NCBI GenBank assembly: GCA_900708905.1
Contig: CAADRB010000006.1
Location: 2,447,927-2,511,926 of the forward strand
Source: Hymenolepis diminuta
Lineage: Eukaryota; Platyhelminthes; Cestoda; Cyclophyllidea; Hymenolepididae
Direction: 5' to 3'
DNA: 64,000 nucleotides
The notes under the pieces are model-generated. The model did no database searches. It saw only the letters and a program-made list of their open reading frames with translations, and was not told the DNA's origin. Both the position numbers and the translations under genes were made by a program. The stretch's first letter is position 1. Each line of letters opens with the position of its first letter. Below, piece after piece: positions 56,701 to 64,000 of the stretch.

Positions 56701-59565
56701 AAAACCGAATACTACGAACACATCGAAGGACCTGTGTATGGCCCTGGAATCGCTGACTAGTTGGTAAGTCGTTGTAATCGTAGAATTTCTGTGTGTTAAA
56801 AATTTAAACGCGCTTTTCTCAAAACTACTTTCTTTAAATTGGCGGGATTTATAAGTCAAAAATTAATTAACCGATTCTTATGAAATTTGCCACATGTCTT
56901 CTCTATAGTACTAGCTTCTAGTTGAACTTCAAAATTCCAAAATTACCATTTTTGACCTAAAAGCCATTGAAAAAATAGGTGGACTTTTTTTCTGGGGCGT
57001 GCCAATTTACGATTTTTTTTTTTTTTTGCTTTTTTTATTAGTTCAACTAGAAGATACATTTTATATTAACAAACTTAAACTAAAATTTCTGATTTCAGAT
57101 CGCTGTAACTGAAACTAAAAATCCCACCAATCGATGCTTCTCCCAGTGTGGGTCTCAGGAGATTAGTTACTACAGCAGGCCATTTTGGGAAAAAAAACGT
57201 CTGATACTTGTATTTTAATATATGATGAACATACATAATTTAAAGACGATTCATTTATTCCCTCTCTTTTAAATAACCCTATAAAAAATGGTAAAAATTC
57301 AAGCGGTTATATGTATCGCTTCCCTTAAGCTTATAATTCGCAAGTTCATTTAAAACTGAGATTTTCAAAACCAATCTTGGGCAGAGGATTGGCTCTATGG
57401 AACCTTACTGGTGATGAGCTCGATTCTTCCTACCCTCCATTTATTAGTCAGATTAAATCAGTGCGGTGTGCACCGATAGGCATCTAAATTCGCAAAACAA
57501 GCATGTTAACACCAAGTTAATATTGTTGCTTACCTCTGCAGATGAGGATAATTCAGCTCGCAGCCAGTCAAGAGAGGAGAGAATTTGAGAGGCGGAATGT
57601 GGAGCACCAGGAGTTTGTACAGTGCTTCGTTTTAAAGGAATTGGGCAACCGAACAACTTCAAGGTACTAGAGTATTAAAAAATAAGCATGAGAACCTCAT
57701 TCAAAACCAGCGATATTGCTAGTTCTAGTGATGCTTCTAGAATTGTAGATGAGATTGTAGAGGTTGCCGAGATCAAGAATTTCCTCTTTACAAAAATGAT
57801 TTCGAAAATGTCAATGAGAACCAGAAAGAATAGACAAATCACAAGAGAAATTATTGCAATCTAATTGGTAGTAATATCAGGCCTACTACAGAGCACACTA
57901 CAATGTCCACAAGTCAGCTATGGGAACTCTATACCCACATATTAACAAAGCTATTCTATCTTGCTTCTTATCAATAACATTCACCGCGTTTCTGTAATAC
58001 AGTTCTTATGAATTATAAGCAAATACTTTAACATATAAGGATATATAATAGGACATAGGACCTAAAGCATGTTTTTTTCTTCTCTTAACTTCTGCGGGCT
58101 AATCTTAGGGTTTACAACCAATTAGCAGAAGTTCATTCAACACCATAGACTATTACAAATGTAAGATCATACCAATTAACGACTGAGAACGGGATAAATT
58201 AAACTATTCAGTCTATTGAATCTGCAGTTCGATATTTATACCCTCTTCTGCTATCAGATATTAAAACAAATATGTAAATATGTGATTCGTTCTTGATATA
58301 TTCCCATCCAATCGAATGTGACTCAAATAAAGGCTTTAAGAGTTGATACCAAAGATTGCTCATCGAAATCTTCACATTTAATCCTTATGTCCACTGAATA
58401 AATGAAATATTAACAGTTATGAATCTCTTACCAATTTAATAGGAACAGCAACTGGTTTACTTTAATAAGAACCACAATAAGCATCATTAAGAATTTAGGG
58501 AAATTGGTATTGAAAAATTAAAATCAACAAACACTCATTAAATCCGAGAGACAATACTAGAGTTTACGATATAGCTTACTTGATAAAGTAATCCTCCAAT
58601 TCACCTTTCTCTTGTGGAATGTAGAAATTAGCCGAGAAGCAAGACATGATGTGGCTGAATATAGAGAAGACGAGTCTTTGACTTGGACTTTGCAGGGCCT
58701 TCAAGGAAATTTGACCATCAAAGTTGGTTTTCGTCAAAAACTACATGGAGGAATGAAAACAGCACTAAATACAAATTGTATGACTTTGAATAAAGAAATT
58801 GTACAAAATTACTAACCTCGATTAGATTCGTAATGTGTGCTGTGCCCTTTGATTTAGGTCTATTCGGAATTGCAGAGGGTCGGGGTCTAATAACAAGAAA
58901 GTATTTAGAAAAGTGCATAATGTGGAAATATTTAACAAGACGATCAAATAGAGCAAAATTCGTTGACATACAGCTGTGAGGGACCAGCGATTCCCACCGA
59001 ATTTCTGTCAGTTAGACCGGGAATTGACGAGTAAGCACGTCTTGCTGCAGTCGAAAAGCGACTATTCTGTGAATTAAAAATAACCATATTTAATAAAGTA
59101 AGGATATGGCTAATTGGCCATAAAATTGGATAAAGCTACGCAGAAAGTCATCTCCTAAAGATGAAATTAAAATGTCAGCAACGAAAGTATTTTGTAAAAA
59201 CATATGTGAGAATTTATTGCTTATACACTAAATAAAGTTATTTATTTTGATAATGCTAATAGACGCTAAATGGGGAGATACGTTTTCAGTAGCTAAACTG
59301 AAAGAGTGATTACAGTTGGGCAAAAACAATATGAAATGAAACCATATACGAAATATACTATAAACAATAAAAAAATGACTAAATAAGATCAATAAAAAGG
59401 AAATCAAACTCCGCAAAATTTAAGTAGTAAGAAGCTATCTAATAGTAGTTATAATAGAAGACAGATAGTAATTTCTTAAATAAAGTTATGGAAAAATACC
59501 AACTGTGACCAAGTTTCAGAAAAACGTATTCTTACCAAATCCCTGGCAGACGACCTTTTAGACAT
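50769..59565 (-). CDS. NDC80: Kinetochore protein NDC80/HEC1, complete, 12 exons
   Basis: Microtubule-binding subunit of the NDC80 complex (with NUF2, SPC24, SPC25) at outer kinetochores. Exons, 5' to 3': 59565-59536, 59066-58972, 58886-58817, 58740-58580, 57666-57534, 55188-55066, 54463-54248, 54162-54053, 53647-53476, 52808-52410, 52332-52237, 50933-50769. All introns are GT-AG and the join is 1,770 nt (589 residues, TAG). Residues 1-57 form a basic Ser-rich tail starting MSKRSSARDLNSRFS, like MKRSSVSSGGAGRLS of HEC1, with R-x-S Aurora-B-type sites at S6, S15, S33 and S46. Residues about 58-165 are the calponin-homology head: LIEFLTKTNF, ISLKALQSPSQ, LFGCPIPLKRSTVQTPGAPH, SLDWL. Residues 165-589 are mostly coiled coil (e.g. 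EERDLRSNLASIEREL), with a Pro-containing break near 350-400 that may be the loop, ending ANRMSKYSK. It is shorter than human HEC1 (642), mainly in the tail. Start chosen by tail similarity. Confidence 0.95.
51498..51740 (-). CDS. hypothetical small membrane-like ORF inside NDC80 intron 11
   Basis: An 80-codon ATG-to-TGA frame on the same strand as NDC80, in the intron between exons 12 and 11. It has an N-terminal CIICNHKTLC cluster, a hydrophobic stretch of about 20 residues (YWAQLFYVLVSILIGFGVIK) and a second cluster TCLRCSC. Two Cys clusters around a hydrophobic helix recall LITAF-type zinc/membrane domains, but spacing and conserved His/Pro positions do not fit well. It could be a nested gene, a decayed exon or chance. 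No splice or polyadenylation evidence. Confidence 0.25.
   Translation of the reverse strand: MSCIICNHKTLCKWRRNQHTDQNVKEYVVTCRNANPRYWAQLFYVLVSILIGFGVIKIVPTCLRCSCTSPNLIPLLSSLN
53885..54025 (-). repeat. SINE copy in NDC80 intron 8
   Basis: Minus-strand tRNA-like head with GTGACCTAGCGGTAATGTG (A-box-like) and CTCGAGATTGACACTC (B-box-like), followed by a body containing CCAGTTAACATTCAG and a tail GAGTTTCTCATTAGG, the diverged form of the GAGTCTCTCATTGG tail at 14654-14850. It begins about 27 nt inside the intron, close to the exon 8 donor, in the same orientation as the gene. Confidence 0.5.
54522..54980. other. unassigned content of NDC80 intron 6
   Basis: Both strands are unusually open: a 102-codon minus-strand ORF (54830-54522), and a plus-strand frame with only two stops. 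A perfect 15-bp palindrome, GATCTCC-A-AGAGATC-like, sits near 54924-54938. There is no recognisable family, so this is probably an old repeat. Confidence 0.25.
55648..55845 (+). repeat. SINE copy in NDC80 intron 5 (first)
   Basis: tRNA-like head GTTGTAACGGTTAAAGTTTT (A-box-like) and CATGGGTTCGGTGTCC (B-box-like), body GGAATGGCCGAGCGCACTGA then TTAAGCCTGGTTAAT, tail AGAGAAGCTCCATGA. Body and tail align with the copy at 14654-14850 (GGAATGACCAACTATACTGG, TTAAGTTTGGCTAAT). Antisense to NDC80. Confidence 0.6.
55870..56010 (+). repeat. SINE copy in NDC80 intron 5 (second)
   Basis: Head with CCAATAGTGATATATCC (A-box-like) and AACGAGTTCGATACTC (good B box), then a body GGTGGATAACCAAACTGATC that is a diverged form of the family body. 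It lies just downstream of the previous copy in the same orientation; tail not clear. Confidence 0.5.
56108..57180 (+). mobile_element. fragment of a Mutator-like/Kolobok-type DNA transposon
   Basis: The segment holds a decayed transposase C terminus (separate entry) and a non-coding 3' region containing ACCGATTCTTATGAAATTTG and a 15-T run (57013-57027). A TTAA at 56108-56111 followed by GGGGGGTGATACATG could be an end, since Kolobok elements use TTAA target sites, but no matching inverted terminus was found on the right. The limits are therefore approximate. It lies in intron 5 of NDC80 on the opposite strand. Confidence 0.4.
56440..56759 (+). pseudogene. Mutator-like transposase C-terminal remnant
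   Basis: One frame reads SAGLFNDGYTYILRVMNI, a TGA, then KIVIDRQSMSYKDKVDDQRV, continuing through TTKKARQACQEEF to HIEGPVYGPGIAD and TAG at 56757-56759. The FNDG motif, the D-x-x-R-V segment, a KK-R basic run and a final EGxxYGxG motif occur in this order at the C terminus of the metazoan Mutator-like transposase domain found in Kolobok-type elements. An upstream PKHLNSGLRIIEINGF seems to need a frameshift to connect to earlier sequence. The internal stop shows it is dead. The family call rests on remembered motif order, not a search. Confidence 0.55.
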
Positions 59566-61024
59566 TCTCTATTTCGCTCAAATAAATTCCGCTTAATATT
59601 CAATACACAAAAACAAATACCAACTCGCCAATTTATCAAGTAATAATTATTAAAACATTTAATTAATTTAGATAATATTGCAGTTTAATTATGTGGTTTA
59701 ATGTGCTATTATTTCTTATATTCCAAAATCCCAATAATAAATGTTATATTACGCTTAGAGTTAAACTAGATCCATTTTATACCAATTGAAATGTAAGTGC
59801 ACTACTTAGGGGAAAATTTTGATGTACAAAATAATTTAAATGAAAATTTTAAAAATTGTTATCGCCTTGCTTAACATCTAGTTGTGTTTCTATTTAATTT
59901 TTAAAATAGGTGGGAAATTATTCTGAGGAGTATAGCTGATTGAAGTACTTTATTCTATTTAGGAGCAACATATTTAAATTGTAAAATTATGGAATTATTT
60001 CTACGATATATTCTGTGAAATTTCAATTTAACTTAAAATTAAAACGCTGTTACAAATAATTTCCTTTGAATTCCACTGAAAATTATACAAATTAAACCAA
60101 TCTAACAATCTGATATTAAGCATTTTGAGATATTTGCCACTATTTTTATAAATATGTTGCTAGGGATCTGCATTTTTCTGTTATAACTATAAGTAACACA
60201 TCAATTTAAATATTTTAAAAGAGAAATTGTTATGATGAATGTCGTCATGGTATACAAGACGAGGGTGGATCCTTGAAGGCAGCAAGATATTTCGACTCAT
60301 GGTTTCCAGCAAAATGAAATATATGTTACAGTTCAATGTGAATTAGTGTACTTAAAGCCATGAGGAGGGATAAATAATGGACTGAAAGTAGATTCTTAAA
60401 AGAAGCTTTCTTGTAAGTACCTAGAAATCACACTGGAATACAAGATGGTGAATAATCTGTAAAAAAATTTATTTTGACAAAAGTTGAGTGATAAAAATAC
60501 AATGGGTAATGTCAATAACACTGAAGTATTTATAACTAACCTAAAAACGTTCTCTAACCGATGGCACGATTTATCATAAAATCCTGTTGAAATATGAAAA
60601 TAATACAAAATGCTGTTGAATATAAGTCTGTTGATTTATTCCCTTCAAACTGTTTAGCTTGCAAATCAAGGAAAAAATATGCATGAAGTAATTATTACAT
60701 TTTTTCTGTGCGCATCAGATATCGATCTACATTTGGCGATCAAGAACGACAACGACATCGTTTGCACATAAATGCTTAAAAATGAAGGATAAATTCCTAT
60801 CCTATTCCAAACTTGTTATCCAGGTCATTACTAATCACAGAGACTTTATTATTTTGATCTTACAGTGGCGCTTGAAGTGTTCGACTTCGTTGAAACCTCA
60901 ATTATTCCTTAGAGAACCATTATGTGTCTTCAAGTGGTTAATTTTAATAACCGGGATAAGTTGATTAGGTGAACTTTGAATGGGCGCTGCTAGCGTTAAA
61001 TTTTCACGATCAGTGATGCCCAAA
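59566..61024. other. NDC80 upstream region
   Basis: 5' flank of NDC80 (minus) and part of the 2.36 kb head-to-head interval with the gene at 61925. AT-rich; no clear TATA or CpG-rich promoter seen; no exon recognised. Confidence 0.45.
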
Positions 61025-61250
61025 CCATTCCGTCTCCTTATGATAGCCTTTTCTATGAACATATACAAACCCACATTTTTACACACAGAGAGAGGGCAGA
61101 CGCACGCTTGTCATTTACCGGCTCCTACGCTTCTCCCTCATTTTCACTGTCTCTCATTTCTCCATCATCCTCTTGAATCTTCATCTTGGTTTGTTCAATA
61201 AATTTTGGCATATACAACCCTTTTGTTCTACATTCAGATCTGTAGTTTGC
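61025..61250 (+). repeat. RepA dispersed repeat, copy 4
   Basis: Contains ACGCACGCTTGTCATTTACC then GGCTCCTACGCTTCTCCCTC, matching the core of copies 1-3 (ACGCATGTCAGTCACCGGCT, GCTTCCAC). A CCTTTTGTTCTACATTC stretch further on corresponds to CTTGTTGTTCTACTCTAC of copy 3. Flanks are more diverged. It lies between two head-to-head genes. Confidence 0.55.
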
Positions 61251-61908
61251 TATTTCTACCTACCAGCTAATAGCTATTACCCCACTCACCGTAGGTAACA
61301 TCAGCGGCAAGACACGGCTGACGTCTCACAAAGAAACGTTCGTAAATAAATTAATGTATTAATCAATAAATTGCTGTGGCTTTATCAGTCACCTTCAAAT
61401 TGTTCTAGCATTATGAGTGACTTGACTCATGCCTTACATGCGGCTCCGGTTCATATCATTTTGGCTTTCATATTCTTATCAATATTTTGTAATAAATTAC
61501 CCTAATACGACAGAAAGTTCAAAATTTCTTGCAATTTTGCGCAAATTACGAAACATTTTATTGACATATTATGCAATTCTAGACTACTAAGAAGTTAATC
61601 AGAATATATCAAGTTTAATTATTATTACTTGTCTGGTAATTATGATATTAAAAAATTTTTTAGCGTTTATTAAAAATGCGAAAAAAGGACTACTAGGGAA
61701 TAAGGATGAACTGTCTAATATTATTAATATTTTATGAACAAATGATGATGACCGTGCTCAATGCCATATCCATACATTTTTACGAAAAAACTGAATATCC
61801 CTTTTGTAATTACAAACAGAGTTTGTTACAGAGATTTTATTTCAAAAATATGCCGTGAACACATTTCACCCTAAACGTTTATATATCTCAAATTAATTGT
61901 CCTTTGTT

Positions 61909-61920
61909 ATGGCGCACTAG
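61909..61920 (+). promoter_or_regulatory. minimal upstream ORF (MAH-stop)
   Basis: ATGGCGCACTAG ends four bases before the main ATG at 61925 and is in another frame. If it is in the mRNA, such a three-codon uORF would tune initiation or permit reinitiation. The TAG followed by GGAAATGG could alternatively be a trans-splice or splice acceptor, which would remove it. Confidence 0.3.
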
Positions 61921-61924
61921 GGAA

Positions 61925-62465
61925 ATGGATTTTTCCAATGCGCCAATTGCTGTTGCAGATGTTGATGAATTGTCATGTACAGGCGAAAGCGATCATACAG
62001 AGCTGCCTCCAGACGGTATTTTAAAGCGCTCTCTATCGGATCCTTTTGACATATCTGGTGGATTACAACTGGAGGCATCTCTCGAACGTTTAATATGGAC
62101 ATTCGATGAAAATGTTTCCCATGCACCACTAGATTCTCCTAATTTAAATGACAAAGATGGTTCGCGTAATCATGCAAATAACAAAGTTACGCTTGATGCG
62201 ATTAAGCAAGTTTGATTTTATCTCTCATTTCTATTAAAGATCGTTTTGGCGAATAAGCGTCTCGCCAATTGAGAATCCAAGAGAATCCTATCCTCTTGAA
62301 AAGAAGCCAATTACATTTGACATGGTATATTATACAATATTTTGATGGAACAAATTCGGATTTTTAAATATTTATTCCATGTTTTAGGAGGATCTTCATA
62401 TGGCAGACGCCGAGTCTGTTTCAGAAGCGGAGTTCGAAGCCTTTTCTCCAAATGCAGATATCCTT
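61925..62465 (+). CDS. unrecognised acidic protein, exons 1-2 (3' part beyond window)
   Basis: Exon 1 61925-62209 (95 codons), intron 62210-62387 (GT-AG), exon 2 62388-62465 (26 codons, donor GTGAGC); both joins are phase 0. The ATG at 61925 has G at -3 and +4. An in-frame upstream TTG is unlikely to start. The protein begins MDFSNAPIAVADVDELSC, is acidic and Ser/Asp-rich, and holds LPPDGILKRSLSDPFDIS and LQLEASLERLIWTFDENVSH, then exon 2 EDLHMADAESVSEAEFEAFS. RSLSDP fits the mode-I 14-3-3 consensus RSxpSxP. No domain is recognised; it looks like a disordered regulatory N terminus. Exon-like codon use, clean splice signals and a long open frame in AT-rich DNA support a real gene. It is divergent from NDC80. 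No further exon was found up to 64000, so the rest lies beyond. Confidence 0.7.
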
Positions 62466-64000
62466 GTGAGCTTACGTATTGAGTTATTACATAATTTGGA
62501 TTTAAAATTCAATGCGATCTTCAGAATTAATAGTTATTCTCTGTACTTTTACTATATTTGACGATTAATAATTTTCTCTCTCCATGTATAATGAAATTTG
62601 AAATTTTTTCGGTAGCACTAGTTGTAATGGTTGTCGAAATGTGTGATACCTATTGATGTAACGAGGTTTATTATGCAAACCCACTTTAAAATACATTTCT
62701 GAATATGGGCTATCACGTGCCTATCATCAATCCAATTTTTTTGCGTTAAGAAGCAAATAGATTTTCATTCGTTATATCTTGTATACTATTTCTTTTTCTT
62801 TTACTAAATAGATGTCCGTCAAAATGTATCTATCTCTCTGCGAATATTCCTCTAGTTAAGCAAATATCGCAGTTTCTATTTTCCCATCCTATTTTTTCGT
62901 TACGGATATTTATCAATTGTTTTAGTGGAACAAATAGAAATGCTGACGGTTATCGCCTCTATCACAGTGACAGAAATATATTACTAGACATAATTATACC
63001 GTAATTATCGTAATCCATTGCATACTTGTCTAATCAAGTATTCAGTATTTTTATAGTGGCCTTCTTCATGCCCAAAACTCTTATCATCTATTCATTTGTC
63101 CCATAGTGAAAAGCATTATTCAGCAGAATTTCACCTGAGTAATTGCGGTTATCATTATCAAACTAGTGACCGCCAGTTCTAGTTATCCATTTAGACCCAG
63201 GCATATGAGAAAGAATACATATTTGATGGTTTCGGATGAGAAGTCCTGAGACCTCGTATTTGATTAAAGGAGCAGGTGGAATGATCGGGAATGCAGAGAC
63301 TGCACGCGGCGGAGACGATTTTAATCAGATTCGTTGATGGTCATCCGAATCTAGTCCCTCTTCGACGTTTATCGCACTCATTCTGCGGTAAACAGATCCA
63401 TTACCAATTTGAAGAGATCTCTATCCACGGTTTAGTCAGATTATGATGTCTTGCGTCCCTTCATTTGCTTAAGACGTTCTTTTGTGATGGGTCTTAAGTG
63501 AAATCACTATATTTCTATAAAACATTTCCTTCTACACGGAATCAGGCGTAGCAGATGGGTACATATATTTCGATTTTATAATTGTTATCTTATTGTAACA
63601 GTTTTAAATAATAATAATCATTCGCAGTAGGTGAAAATAAGACTAGTCACGAGTTATGTTGAAATGACTCCTTCTCCTAGATACAAGACACTCAAGTAAT
63701 TCTAATCCCAAGTAAGGCCACTTCGTGAACTTGGTGAGGTTAAGCTTGTTATTTTCTCATAGAACTCTTGAACTTTTTAAGGTTAACAGGAAACAAAAGC
63801 CTTTAACGAGTAAGACCAACAGTAGGGTCGGACAGATGTGTATTGGAAAATGAATGAAGGGAGGGAGGGAGGGAGGATGAAAGAGTAAGAAGAGGAAAGA
63901 GTAGCAAGTGGGAGGCGTCGATTCTGAGAGAACACATCGGATTGTGATAGGCAGAGTCAGTTAGGCTTTGATGTGCTGACTAGTGTTATCCTATGCGATT
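62466..64000. other. intron or downstream region of the right-edge gene
   Basis: No exon in phase 0 was recognised after the donor at 62466. The stretch has a 24-bp imperfect palindrome (63328-63351), a GGGA microsatellite (63858-63877), and a purine-rich end at 63.84-63.96 kb that might be a very diverged RepA copy in reverse. Confidence 0.45.
63858..63877 (+). repeat. (AGGG)n microsatellite
   Basis: About five AGGG/GAGG units in a row within a purine-rich stretch. Confidence 0.8.

Noticed and set aside
61904..61906. TTG start for the right-edge gene
   Set aside because: A strong-context ATG follows at 61925; TTG initiation is unlikely in an animal nuclear gene.
63840..63960. Fifth RepA copy (reverse)
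   Set aside because: Only a purine-rich trend and a few short matches; too diverged to separate from low complexity.

Overview
This is AT-rich animal (metazoan) nuclear DNA, judged by eye at about two thirds A+T. It carries spliced genes with GT-AG introns. Many introns cluster at 69-85 nt beside a few of 0.4-2.3 kb. Short introns, composition, decayed mariner DNA and tRNA-derived SINE copies would fit a parasitic flatworm, most likely a cestode, but the species call is inference. Four protein-coding genes can be supported, and exon joins were checked for frame.

Layout. 1-2361 (minus): first two exons of a TASK-type two-pore potassium channel (KCNK3/KCNK9-like), running off the left edge. 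2.4-46.8 kb: a gene-poor stretch of about 44 kb. It holds decayed coding fragments (about 4.1-4.5, 21.2-21.4, 23.5-24.2 and 41.4-41.6 kb), a 1.15 kb inactivated mariner (31468-32616), a 601-nt run of N (28304-28904), copies of a tRNA-derived SINE, a dispersed pyrimidine-rich repeat called RepA here (33.5, 37.0, 38.6 kb) and a repeat of about 110 bp called RepB (10.0 and 21.0 kb). 46911-47720 (plus): complete four-exon pICln (CLNS1A), with a TATA box upstream. 47.9-48.4 kb: an unexplained GC-richer patch. 50769-59565 (minus): complete 12-exon NDC80/HEC1, convergent with pICln; its introns hold SINE copies, a Mutator-like/Kolobok-type transposase remnant and a small membrane-like ORF. 61925-62465 (plus): the first two exons of an unrecognised acidic protein, head to head with NDC80, with another RepA copy between them.

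The genes do not form a pathway. pICln is an Sm-protein chaperone for snRNP assembly, NDC80 is the kinetochore-microtubule coupler, and the TASK channel sets background K+ conductance. Nothing resembles an operon, CRISPR array or prokaryotic system. The most unusual material is the two unnamed repeat families, the same-frame broken membrane-protein chain at 23.5-24.2 kb, and the unrecognised gene at the right edge.
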